Shown here piece after piece: positions 12,889 to 23,746 of a stretch of DNA of 64,000 nucleotides; position 1 is the first letter of the stretch, and each line of letters starts with the position of its first letter. Position numbers and translations under genes: made by a program. The DNA is from Ziziphus jujuba. Taxonomy: Eukaryota > Streptophyta > Magnoliopsida > Rosales > Rhamnaceae. The DNA lies in the NCBI RefSeq assembly GCF_031755915.1, contig NC_083382.1:1240001-1304000 (forward strand), written 5' to 3'. The notes under the pieces are model-generated. The model saw only the letters and a program-made list of their open reading frames with translations. It was not told the DNA's origin and made no database searches.

Positions 12889-13789
12889 GAGAAAATCTTC
12901 AGTCCAACGGTGGTACCAGATGATCTGGTACCAATTCAAGTTAATATTTGACACCTGTTAAAAATGCCATATCATTTCACCATTTAATTTATTATTTTAT
13001 TTTTTTTCTTGAAAACATAAGAACTTTTGCAGGTAGTTTTTCCTTCTTCAAAAGACTTTTTTTCTTCCCTTCCATAGCATAAATGAACTATTCTTTTCTT
13101 TGTCTGCAATTTTAGATCTTCAAAGCCATACTTTTATTTTTCCTTTAAATTGACCCATCCACAGAACTCATTCATTTTCAAATTGTTTTTTATTTATATT
13201 GGATGGATAGACAATGCATTCGAGCACTGTAACACATGAGATCTTGCATAAGTGGGTCTATTAGAATAATGCACCTCTCTATCTCCATTCGACGGTTCCC
13301 ATTTGATTTGGATCTAAGATTTCCATGATGATTTTAACACACATACAAAACAAAAAAAATAAAATAAAATAAAAGAAAAAAAGAAAAAAAAATAAAGAGC
13401 TTTGGAGCTCTCTTTGAAGGCTAGCTTTCTCTCTCTAATGCGTTCGAATGAAGATTTTGGAAAATTCTAATGCTTCTGGAATGTAGGTTTTGGAGAGTTA
13501 TGTAGCTTTACATGGAGAATGCTTTTATTTATCTTTGTTTTAATTATTATGTTTTCATTTAAATCCTTAATCACAATGGTAATAGAGAAGGAATAAACCA
13601 TAAACCCATCCATAAGGGCCTGGCTTCCATGCTTTTCTCCTGCAAAAGGTTTTAAAACTTTAAAAAAAATAAAAAAAATAAAAATGAATATAATAAATTA
13701 AAAAAATAAACTGACATTGAATTTGAACAGATGTCAACTTAAAATGGTCCCAGCTGACCTGTTACCACCGTTGCACTGAAGATTTTCTC
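12889..13789. mobile_element. Non-autonomous MULE-like DNA transposon (901 bp)
   Basis: The left end begins GAGAAAATCTTCAGTCCAAC and the right end is its approximate inverted complement (13737-13789), giving terminal inverted repeats of roughly 45 bp with a few mismatches. The flanks are GTTAAACAA (12880-12888) and GTTAAACAG (13790-13798), a 9-bp target duplication with one change. A 9-bp duplication and a G-rich purine terminus fit Mutator-like elements; an 8-bp reading (GTTAAACA) would also allow hAT. No transposase frame is present. It ends about 400 bp upstream of the start of the intact LRAT gene and could contribute to its promoter. Confidence 0.8.
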
Positions 13790-13892
13790 GTTAAACAGAT
13801 ATAAAATTTGCCCTATTATCTTACCAAGCCCGCAAGAAAAGGTGGCGTGTTGTCCAATTAGGAAGCATCTACGGTTCCAGAGCATATTCTAG

Positions 13893-13902
13893 GACACGTG
13901 TC
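13893..13902. promoter_or_regulatory. Palindromic G-box/ABRE-like site
   Basis: The palindrome GACACGTGTC contains the CACGTG core bound by plant bZIP and bHLH factors. It lies 287 bp upstream of the preferred ATG at 14189, between the MULE-like element and the gene. Binding is an inference from the motif alone. Confidence 0.4.
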
Positions 13903-14188
13903 AGGATCGTATTCAATGGAGATATCCCCAAAAATTCCTAGTAAGGCGGTTCGTTTTCTTAGTCAAAATTTTCGACTCCCGCAACACCACCAAATATTAA
14001 AGAAACATTCATTTGCAGTTCTGTTTCATAGAACACACTCCCACCTTTTACTCTTGTCGCTTTCACCTGCTCTGCTCGCGCTTATTTCCCACCCTTCACC
14101 GGCTTCGGAGACCTCCCCTCTTATCGGTGTACATCACCCGACGAATCCGACCAAATTCAACTCAAACACACCGACAAACAAGGACGCG

Positions 14189-17100
14189 ATGCTGTCGAAG
14201 AAGACGAAGCTCCGGATTCGGAGGGTGCCTTCCAGTAGGGACCGACTCCAGCCCGTCATGGTGTCGAAGAAGAAAGCCCGGAGCCGGACATTGCTATCGA
14301 GCAGGGAGCGAGACAAGCCCATCATGAATCTCATTTTCACATGGTCGCACAACGACACCTACTTTCATCCTGGTAATTTTTCTTCTTCTTCTTCTTCTTC
14401 TTCTTCTCCATTTCGTTCTTATGAAAACTATTAAACAATATTGGTGAGCTGTGATTATTAGTAACCTATATGGGTGTTGTTTATTTATTGGTCTTCTCTG
14501 GTTTTCACACCCCAGAACCTTTACTTTTAATCCATATCTAGCTTGGTCGATCATTTTCTATTTTCTTACAAAATGTTCCTATTTTATCTGTCTATGGAAT
14601 GCGGATCTATGTATATTTAAATGGGATTCATAGTTTCTTTGAAAATCTGATTGGCTTGGTTGTTTGTTCTTCTAATTTTGATGGGAGTTTCCTTTTGCAA
14701 GCTTTCTTTTTATTTTTATTTTTGGTAGTTTTTACAATAAAAACCATGTAATATTTCCTTTCTCTTTGATATCTCCCCTCTAGAGTATCCTCTTTGAATC
14801 AACATGATGCTTTTCTTTGATCATTGAACATTGCAAGAAATGTAAGAGCAACTAAACAAATATAGAATATGAATTATTTTTCTTATGCCTCTTTATGAGG
14901 TCAGAGATGGTATGAATAATTGCATGGCACCCACAGCAACTTATACAACCTCTATAAAAGTATATAGTTTTTGAACTTTCACAGGTTGGGAAGCTGTGGT
15001 GCAATCCCTCAATGATCCATCCATTGATTTATCAGGTTGGTGCAAGAAATTTTAAAATTTTGTAAAGGTTTATGACGTCTGCCTGAAGTAAACTTGAGAC
15101 ATTTTCATTGCAAGGATTGGAGATTAAATTGAAGGAAGTACAATTTTTATGTGTGTGTTGATGCACTACCTATTAATACTTGGCAATGAGAAAGAAAGCA
15201 ATTAGCAATAGGAGTTGGAAATAGAGTTTTACTAGTCTATAATAATGAAATCATAAGCCAAAATTTAGTTTTAAACTTAATTTTATGAAGTTTGTGGGAA
15301 ATTCAAATGTGACCTAAACTTTAGGAAACCAGTATGATAATTAGGATAATAAATGCTAAATTCTCATGAATGGAAACAAAATAAAATAAGCCATAATAAA
15401 AACCTTTGTGTCTGGTTTTCTGTGGCTATAATTGATATGATGACCATCACTCGATGATTGGCATCGAATATATGTTTCAGTGGTCATGCTTTACTTTGTA
15501 AGATGAGAAGATGGATGATCAATGCATAACAGCATTTTTTGGTTGCTTTTAGTATTACTATCACGTTTTTGGTTTATTATGTTTTAATATATTTAATTAT
15601 CGTTTCGCTATGTTTTTACTCATGTTACCTTTCTCATTTTCTTTTATCTGTTTGCTAAGTTTATTTGTTCAACCCCGCAACGTTCCTCTGCACCAAATTT
15701 AATTTTAGTGTGCCTGAGCAGTGAAGGTCCTGCATGGACCTCAGTTGAGCATGTGTTAATAACAAACTCATTTAAGGACGTATGGAGCATGCAACCTACC
15801 TTTTAGTTAAACTAAAACATTTTCACCTTATGGCTGGTTGGTTTGTTTGGGATTCAATGCTTCAGAGAGACCTCTTATGGACATGGGAAGTGGTGCATCT
15901 GCATCGAGCAACTTCAGTCGCTGGAGCTGTCCGACAATATGGAGGATGCTGTTGAACATGACCTGGAGTGTGCTGTCAAACAAGATCCAGAGGGAGGAAC
16001 TGAAGCCTGGAGATCACGTCTACACATGGAGGCATAGCTATAGCTATGCCCATCACGGTAATTAATTTTCATCTCGGTCTCCATTTCTTCTTTGGAAACT
16101 GTTGTTAGTCATATGCCATGTGAAATTTTAATTGGCTACCCAAAAGGGTTCACTTTTCCATATTAGGTTTTTAATTTGAAAAGTCAAAAGAAAATTAAAT
16201 TCATCCAAGTAGTGCTTGCCCTATCAGCTATGTGTCTTACTTGTGATGATAACCTATGGTGACAAATAGCATAACTCTTTCTTTTTTTCTTTTTTTTTTC
16301 TTTTTTTTTTTTTTTGGGGTGGATTTTTTTCCCCTTGTAAGAGTATATTTGCATATTGGTTATGGAATTTAGGAGTGATCTAACTTATGGCTATTGTTTA
16401 TTTAATTGTTTACTTTTTGTTGACACCTGAAAATCAATACTGGAATTCACAGCTTCATCGGTTTCCTTTTATCTAATTAGTGATATCCACTTTGATACAA
16501 CCACGATTCCATTTTGTTCTCTTCATACATTTAAGGATTTAATTGCTTGTATTAGATCCACACAATTCAATCTCTTTCACTTGATACGGTTTTTGGTGCT
16601 TCAGAACCCAGTATTACCATATGATGAGAATCCCCATCTGTTTCTTATTGTATGCAAACTTTATGAATTTGATGCTTATTTGCCTGCAATGTCACTCCAG
16701 GGATACATATCGGTGAAGGAAAGGTTATACACTTCACACGAGGAGGAGGAAAAGATCGTATTATATTCAGCTCGTCTCCATCCCATACTTCAAAAAGTAC
16801 TTGTGCGTTAAACAGTGACCAGTTAAGGCTTGATAGTGTGGTTACTACCAGCATAGATGATTTTCTTTTGGGTGGAAAACTTTATCGATTTGAATATGGT
16901 GTTAATTTACTTGTCTTTATTGCCAAAACACGAGGGGGTACATGTACCCGTGCCCATAGTGCTCCGCTTGAAGTTGTCGAGCACCGTTGTTCTTACCACC
17001 TCAAGAATGGCTTTGGTGACTACCACCTTTTCAAAAACAACTGTGAAGACTTTGCAATATATTGCAAAACAGGCTTTAAAGTGGCGGACTACAATTTTAG

Positions 17101-17536
17101 TGTTGGCAGGAGTGGACAGGCAGCATCATTCATTGTTGCCATTTCTGCTGTAATTTGCTCTATAATTCGATTCCCGGCTGTCAGGATTACTGGTCTGCAT
17201 TTTGTTATTGGTTATGGCATTTACTCTGCCTGTAGATTGGCTTCGGATGTCAGAGTTTGTCATAGTGCTGGTGAAGCTGCAGATGAGAGACTGGCTGAAG
17301 AAGAGAGCTCTGGTAATTTTAGGTATCCCGGTAGTGTTAAATTTAACTCCGCATTTCTGATTCTGAAACGTCTTGCATACCATCTTCTGCTGGTTGCAAT
17401 TTGGTGGATTTGTTGTGGTGTGCTGCAGTTGACTACAGAGTGTATAAGTTATCGACTTGGCTGGTTTATATTGACTGCTACAGTGTGCCGGCTGCTCTTT
17501 GTTCCCTGTGATCCGGAAAACAAAAAAAATAAATAA
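14189..17536 (+). CDS. Intact NC/LRAT-domain protein, 420 aa, four exons
   Basis: The model is 14189-14372, 14985-15035, 15866-16057 and 16701-17536. All introns are GT-AG and all junctions phase 1, so the frame stays open. Residues 124-143 carry LKPGDHVYTWRHSYSYAHHG, then GEGKVIHFTRGGG, LYRFEYGVN, RGGTCT and NNCEDFAIYCKTG. His141 and His153 are 12 apart, as in LRAT/HRASLS enzymes, and Cys257 is the expected nucleophile. The family is the plant LEAD-SENSITIVE 1-like LRAT group, thiol acyltransferase/hydrolase-like and probably membrane-bound; the substrate is unknown. Hydrophobic stretches lie near 285-300, 306-322, 367-383 and 394-410; the last two form a C-terminal extension. The paired CxxC motifs seen in the gene at 52893 are absent. 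The frame is open upstream to an ATG at 13916, but the ATG at 14189 matches the start in the pseudogene at 20010, so I chose it. Exons 1-2 are unusual for the family. Confidence 0.8.
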
Positions 17537-18179
17537 ATAAAAAAAACTGTTAATTTTTCTCTCTCTTAAATACTTTTGAGAGCAGTGTTTGTATCCGCCT
17601 TCAGACGATAAGGCTTAGGCTTCGCATTGTAACGAATTACTAAGCATGTCCAGCTAGTGTTGGATACCATTAGTACCCTTTTCTGAACTATTGTACTGAA
17701 ATGTATTGTTTGACGTAAATTAGACAGTTTCAAACGAAAAAAAAAAAAAAAAAAAAAAAAAAACAAAGAAATGAAAGAAACACTCTTAAACCTCCTTTTG
17801 AACTCTGCGACACTTCACTATGTTTATTTATTTATTTATTTATTTTCCAATTCTTGAGAAGGAAGCCCTAAATCTTTTCAATCCCCTGCTCATTCCCTCA
17901 CCAAATATCAGCTAAATCGTAAATTGCAGTTGTTCTTCTTTGTGAAGACTTTGCGATAAACTAAATAAATAAAGAAGCTAAAAAATAAAAAAAATAAAAA
18001 AATAAAAAATAAAAAAAAAAGAAAGAAAAAAGAAAAGCTGAGCCCGTTGTAGAGTACACTTCCATAGTAGAGAAACGTTTCCAAGGAAGAATCTCCTTTA
18101 TAATTTCTAGGTTCCAGCACACAAACGAAACACATTTTTATTATTTTATTTTAAGAAAACAGTGTTACCAAAAGTAACA
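17537..18179. other. 3' flank of LRAT gene and A-rich spacer
   Basis: The region holds the probable 3' UTR, with several A-runs, a poly-A tract at 17739-17763 and low-complexity A-rich sequence to about 18020. No gene is seen. Confidence 0.45.
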
Positions 18180-19290
18180 AAAACATAAACAAAGTGCAAA
18201 TGAAGTGCTGAGTCTTTGAGAGACGAAGGAAGGAAGTGCGATTCGCATGTTGTTCGTTTACCTTCTGGATCTTGTTCGACAGCACTCCCAACAACGTTGT
18301 TGTTTTGGATGATATAGATGTGCTGTCGAACATGATCCAGAAGGTGCTGTCGAACAACATACAAAAAGGGGTCTACTGTACGTCCGGCCCATCATGATCT
18401 TCTTCTTCTTCTTCTTCTTCTTCTTCTTCCTGAAAGAGTATCAAACATGGGGTTTCTGTTTGTTTCTTCTTCTTTTTCTTTTTACAAGTAGATTTACATG
18501 TTTACTATATCGCTTTAGGGTCTAGCAAAGATTCTACTTGTTGGTTTTGTTTATTTAATTACCTGCTTTAATTTTCGCATGCAAAAATTATTACTTTTAA
18601 TTCACAGATAGCCTCATCATTTTCCTTTATCTTACCTAGTGTTTATTTTTTTCTTTTAATCTTTGTCTAAACACTAAATATATTTGTTTAAGTGAATAAA
18701 GACCACAAAAAAATGATTTTTATTTTTTATTTTTTATTTTTTTGGGTGGACATATATTAAATTGGGGATGAGGGAATTTTCTACACGCAGGGTAGATTGG
18801 GTCAATTCCAGAGATCATTGCCGTCTATTTGTTTGTAAAGGAGCATGTTTATGTGTGTAAATATGTAAGTATTGTCTGTATACATATTTTGCTACACGTT
18901 TGTGAATTTGGTTAAGTGCCTTGGAGCCTGAATTCTTTGGATGGAAAGATCGTATTTTGTGGATGTGTGTGTGTGTGTGGTGTTTAAGGTGTCAAAGATG
19001 GCTTTTCTCTTTTGATTTCCCGATTTCTTTTGCTGTTATATCGCTGACTGGAATGAGTTGAGACAGTAAAGAAACTCCTCTTTGTAGATGTTGTCTCTGT
19101 CCATCAGAAGCAAAATAAAAAATATAATTTGAGTATCTCACATATCCATCTCTTAAACATATGCATGTTAGTTTCTGGAGGTGTATACCTCCAAATAGTA
19201 TTGTATGGTAAGTGGATTAGTAGAAAACTCTCTAGCACTGGTATCCTGTACTTGTTGATTATGGAATCCTAGCATCTTTTACTTCTTAAG
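18180..19290 (+). pseudogene. LRAT pseudogene D: inverted first-exon fragment plus intron
   Basis: The sense half (about 18320-18400) encodes VLSNMIQKVLSNNIQK, matching the doubled LLNMTW/SVLSNKIQR segment of the intact gene's third exon. It then jumps to CCCATCATG and a CTT repeat (18399-18430), where the donor should be. The IYTWRH core has been deleted. An antisense partial copy of the same exon lies just upstream, so the locus is a hairpin (separate entry). Downstream to about 19290 the sequence resembles the other copies' first intron (GACTGGAATGAGTTGAGACAG near 19043). No catalytic exon follows. Confidence 0.7.
18247..18360. repeat. LRAT-exon-derived inverted repeat (hairpin 1)
   Basis: The left arm 18247-18285 pairs with the right arm 18320-18360 in blocks of 10, 12 and 13 bp. 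These are separated by a small asymmetric bulge (3 versus 5 nt) and a single mismatch, with a 34-nt loop. The arms are antisense and sense versions of the family exon that encodes VLSNKIQ. The size and imperfect pairing resemble a young plant MIRNA or siRNA hairpin. Whether it is transcribed is unknown. Confidence 0.75.
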
Positions 19291-19352
19291 TTTTGTACCT
19301 GCAAAAAAGGGAAACACAAATGAAGAAGAAAGGTGAGATGTGACACATAAAT

Positions 19353-19690
19353 TGTGATGGGTCTTTTTGTGTTGATGCTAACCATGGTTCTTTAGGAATC
19401 CTCATTAGGGATGGTAGAGGCATAGTCGTGGAAGCACAAGCAATTTTCATGTGGTTGGAGAGGTGTGGTTGTTAACAAAGCTCAGCTATAACAACTAAAG
19501 CCTATGTAATTTTTTATGGGGTTCTCATGGCTGGCAGATTAGGCATTATCCGATAACTTCATTGAATCAGATAACCGAATACTAGCATGTGCTAAAAAAG
19601 GTTTGCCAGCTCCATGTTTGTGGAAGGTGCAGACCATTGTTTCAGATATGCAAATTGTACTTGCTTTTCTCCATTGTTGCTGATTTGGAT
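19353..19690 (+). pseudogene. RNase H-like (LINE/RVT_3-type) fragment
   Basis: One frame reads CDGSFCVDANHGSLGILIRD then GRGIVVEAQAI, the start of the plant RNase H-like fold found at the C-terminus of LINE polyproteins (VDG...G.G.VIRD..G). Further on, after stops, a frame reads ESDNRILACAKKGLP, matching the family's E-S-D segment. The frame is broken several times and no reverse transcriptase is nearby. It is a dead fragment of a LINE or of a domesticated RVT_3 gene, inserted between LRAT remnants. Confidence 0.6.
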
Positions 19691-22600
19691 TGCTGAGAAG
19701 TCTTTACGGGGTCTCCTTCCTTTAGCGACTTGGTGCCAGTTCAATCGCTGGAATATAAGTTTGTATCTAGGACAAGTCCATTTCCATTATTTTATTAGAG
19801 TCCTGGAATTCTGTCTCATTTGGTCGCTTTGCTCTTGCTCTTATTGTAAGTTCAGAGTCGGATTCCAGTCTTCCCTGTTGGATATCCGACTGACATCCAC
19901 AAGCAGAGACAAAGGAAGTGATTCTCACAAGTACCTGAAATTTCATTTGCCTCTGCCCTCCTTACCTTTCTCTAGTTAGGATTAATCTCAACTGATTAGG
20001 ATGGGAGTGATGTTGAAGGAACTGCGGATCAGGAGGGTGCTGTCAGGGACGATCATCCGGAACCGGAGGGAACAAATTGGTCCCGTCATGGGTCACATTT
20101 CCCAACCTGATGGCTGTCGTCACCAAATTCTTCTGTTCCATTTCAGGTGTTTAATGATGGGATCAAATCCAAAGTGTAAGATGGAAGAGGTGAATAAAAT
20201 CTTCTGGAGGTTGGTGTGGAACAGCATCCTGAGGGAGGGCAGCTACATAGGAGGCACCAACATCACGATTTCTTTCTTCTCCTCAATTTATTCATTTGAC
20301 GACTGTTAAATATGGGTATACATGTTAGCTATATATGTCGGTCATAGGATTAATCCAAGGATTCTCACATGTGGGTTTTGTTCATTTAATCGTGTGCTTT
20401 GATTTTTGCACTCATTTTCGTTTATCTAATAAAGTGTCCTGTTTTATCAGTCTGTGGGTATTCGTATATTTATATGGGATTTATGCTGCTTTGAAAATGT
20501 GATTATTTGTCTGTTTTTACAAATTTGATTGGAATTTCATTTTGAAAGGATTTATGTCTAGTTATCAAAATTTTATAACAAAAAACATCAAAAAAAATTT
20601 CCTCCTCTTTGGACTGACAGATTTTCTTTGTGCATTGAACATTGTAAGCAATGTTGGAGTAACTGAAATAGAATTTAAATTGATTTCTTATGAATCTTTA
20701 TGAGGTCAGAGATGGTATGATAATGGCATGAAACCCATGAGAACCTATAAAATCACGAATTCATGTATTTCACAGCTTGGGAAGCTTTGGTCCAACCCTT
20801 CAATGATCCGTCAATTTACCAGGTTGGTGAAAGGATTTTCAAATTTTGTAAAGCTTTATGGTGTTAATCTGAAGCAAACTTGACGGTTATGGTTAGTGGA
20901 AGGCAAGTTGTATGATATTGTTCATTGCTTACTTCTAAAATAATCATTTTTATTGCAAAGGTTGGAGATTAAATGAAATAAGTACGATTCAGTTTTTCTT
21001 CAATAAGAGAGCTGGTACTCAAATACTTTTTCTTATATGGCTGCCAAAACACTTTCACTTTATGGCTGGTTGATTTGCTTTATGGTTACAATACTTCAGG
21101 GAGACCTGTTATGTTTTTGGGAAGTGGTGCATCCTCATGTGTTAACTTAAAATTTCCTTGTCAGGTGAACTGTAAATTCTAATCTCTCTATTTCTCCAGT
21201 TCTACTTTGTAATCACCGGAGCTGTAAAACAATCTGGAGGGTGCTCTGGAACATGACCTGGATGGTGTTGTCGAATAAGATCCAGAGGGAGGATCTGGAG
21301 CCTGGGGATCACATCTGCACATGGAGGCACATCTATAGTTATGCCCATCATGGCGAGCTTCTTCTTCTCCTCCATTTTTTCTTCTAAAGAGTATTTAACA
21401 TGAGTTCCTATTTTTTGTTTCTGGGTCTTTTCTTACGAGAGTAGATTTTCACTTTAACTGTATTGATTATGAGGATTTAAGACGGATTCTAATGTATGGT
21501 TGTTGTTTATTTAATTGTTTGCTTTGATTTTGACACCTGAACATTGGTACTTGAATTTATAACTTCATCATTTCCTTTTCTCTGATGAGTTATCCACTTT
21601 GATAGAACAAAGTTTCCATGGATATCTTTAGTTGATAGAACAAAGTTTCCATTTTGATATCTTTAACAGTTGACAATTTAATTTGTTTTTGTAACTGTGT
21701 TGGATGATATAGACATCGCCCATATTGAATTTAGGGACCCACTGCTTAGGTGTTGCATCGTACTTGGGCAAATATTTACTGTATTCCTTGTTTGAATTTT
21801 TTTGTTTTCGTTGTTAGCCCAATTAGTCTTGTGCTATCATTAATGTCTTTGGAACGTTCCATATTGTGATTAATGTCATGATTTTACAAACTGTTGCTGG
21901 CAGAGACATATTATATCCCACTTTCTGGAGGAACATGTCTACGCATGTGAATGTTTCTCTGGATATATCTTCTGTTGTGTGAGGTCTTAAGGATGGTCCC
22001 TCTCTTGAGGTGCCCCGTCACGAATTTATAGTTTGGAGATGAGGGTACTCCCCTGCACTAGAATTCTTTATTTGACTGACTGGAATGAATTGAGACAATA
22101 GCAGTTTCTCTTGTGGAGGTTATCATCAGAAGCAAATTAGAAGGGGAATGTTAACATCCCATATCTATATCTTAAACATATGCTTGTTATTTATAGAGGT
22201 GTAACTCCAAATATTATTGTATAATAAGTGGATTAGTTGAAAATTCCTCGCACCGATATTTTGATTGGGATAAGTGACATATAGAGTAGCATCTTTGCCG
22301 AAGGTTGTTTGATACATGATAAAGGGAGTTATTCTTCTGTCAGCCAATCCTCTCTGCATTTCTAGTTCGATTTGTTTTCTTCAAGTTGGAGATTAGACAA
22401 GAAGAGGTCGACAAAGATTGATGTCAATTACATACACGACCACTTTTGTTTTTCAATTGACTTATGTTGAGAACAAATGGTTGGAAAGGAAACTGCCTGC
22501 TGTTTGTAGTGGAATTGGAGCAGAGAAATGCCTCCAGAGAGTTAGGTCTTGGAAACAGCTATACTACAGGCAAAATCTTCGATTGAAACTTAAATCTGAT

Positions 22601-22780
22601 GGTAATATGTGACAGATTCTTTAGTAACTTTACCAGTTTGGGAAATTTTTATTTGATTTTAGTGGGAAAAAAAAAAAAAAACAAAAAACAAAAACAAAAG
22701 TAAGTTGATGGTTATGTCTGATCATTTTGTTAGACACAACAGCAAGTAGAAAAATAAATCTTGGCCATTTAAACGTTGTA

Positions 22781-22860
22781 ATTTAAGCCTAGGATATATC
22801 CACATTCAAATGGATAATTTAAGTCTTCCATTTAAGCCTAGGATATATCCACATTCAAAT
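22781..22860. repeat. 31-bp direct repeat
   Basis: Two identical 31-bp copies lie at 22781-22811 and 22830-22860, starting ATTTAAGCCTAGGATATATC. They immediately precede the perfect hairpin at 22862-22915. A related piece (ATATCCACATTCAAATGG) occurs again near 28832 beyond the copia element. Confidence 0.85.
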
Positions 22861-22861
22861 A

Positions 22862-22915
22862 AATCTCTTCTCCAGCCAATCCCTCACAGATGAGGGATTG
22901 GCTGGAGAAGAGATT
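22862..22915. repeat. Perfect 25-bp hairpin with 4-nt loop
   Basis: Arm 22862-22886 is the exact reverse complement of arm 22891-22915; the loop is CAGA. The right arm belongs to the LRAT tail (GATTGGCTGGAGAAGAG corresponds to the RLAEEE region of the intact gene), so the left arm is an inverted copy of it. This looks like a snap-back, template-switch repair product at the point where the rest of the last exon was lost. Confidence 0.85.
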
Positions 22916-23115
22916 CAGGCTGTTATGGAAACACTGTCGGCAGTAAATTCAGGTCAGCATTACTGCCTGGTATGTCTCGTTTGGAATGTTTTGGTTGTAG
23001 CAATTTGGTGGATTTGTTATGAATTGCAGTGGACCACAGAGTACATGAATTTTCTGCTGGCTGGATGGTTCTGACTGGTACAGCCTGGGTGGCGTTCTTT
23101 GTTCCCATTGATTCG

Positions 23116-23669
23116 TATTGAAACTTAATTCAATACAGAACTCATCACAGCAAGCATATAGAAAGAAACAAACAAGAAGAATCACACAAAGAACACACAA
23201 ATTTTACGAGGTTCGGTCTAGAAATGACCTACATCCTCAGTGAACTCCATCCAAAAAGTTCTTGCACTATGAACAAAACAGATACACCTTTGCAGCAGTT
23301 TCTCTCTTGATTTTACAGATTCTCTATACCCATAAACCACACCAGAAACCCCTTTACAACCTCTCTCTTTCTCACAAATCACTCACCCAGAATGATCCTA
23401 AACAATACCAAGAGAAAGAGAAATACAAAGAGAAAGAGACTACAAGAAGAAAAGAGAAAACCAGTAGAAAAACTTTGATCGAGAACTAGCTGCTTCTATC
23501 ATCTGTTTTTTTGTTTCTGCAGTTAAACCATTATTTATAAACCTCCAAAACAGAAAACTAACTGCTGACTCATCCTAACCACTTTCTTAAGTGCAACGGC
23601 ACCGTTTCACAACTGATGCTTATAAGAAACGTTAACTTTGACCATCTCTCAATTGAATCACAACCAGCA
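23116..23669 (-). repeat. 3' LTR of the copia element
   Basis: This is the 554-bp LTR next to the RNase H end. It is nearly identical to 27829-28382. In element sense it starts TGCTGGTTGTGATTC and ends ...GTTTCAATA. Confidence 0.9.
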
Positions 23670-23746
23670 TACTTCACCTTGATTCAAGTGAGAGGATAAT
23701 TTGTGTGCAAGACTCCTTGGACTTCTCAGTTCATTGACTTAAGCTA

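Larger units (their letters stand above)
19990..23115 (+). pseudogene. LRAT pseudogene E, cut by a copia insertion
   Basis: This copy mirrors the four-exon gene at 14189. The first exon start (20001 or 20010) encodes MLKELRIRRVLSG, like MLSKKTKLRIRRV. The second exon (20776-20822) is 47 nt instead of 51, which shifts the frame. The LRAT exon (within 21100-21352) encodes VLWNMTWMVLSNKIQREDLE then PGDHICTWRHIYSYAHHG, but has a 5' insert with stops and a GC instead of GT donor. The catalytic part of the last exon is missing. Only the tail remains (22885-23115), recognisable by VVAIWWICYELQWTTEY across frames. The tail continues at 28388 after the copia element. A 25-bp perfect hairpin (22862-22915) sits at the deletion junction. 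Confidence 0.8.

Noticed and set aside
13916..14188. 91-residue N-terminal extension of the 420-aa protein
   Set aside because: The frame is open, but the paralogous pseudogene starts at the position equivalent to 14189. The extra part is low-complexity (Ser/Leu/His rich), so it is more likely 5' UTR; not excluded.
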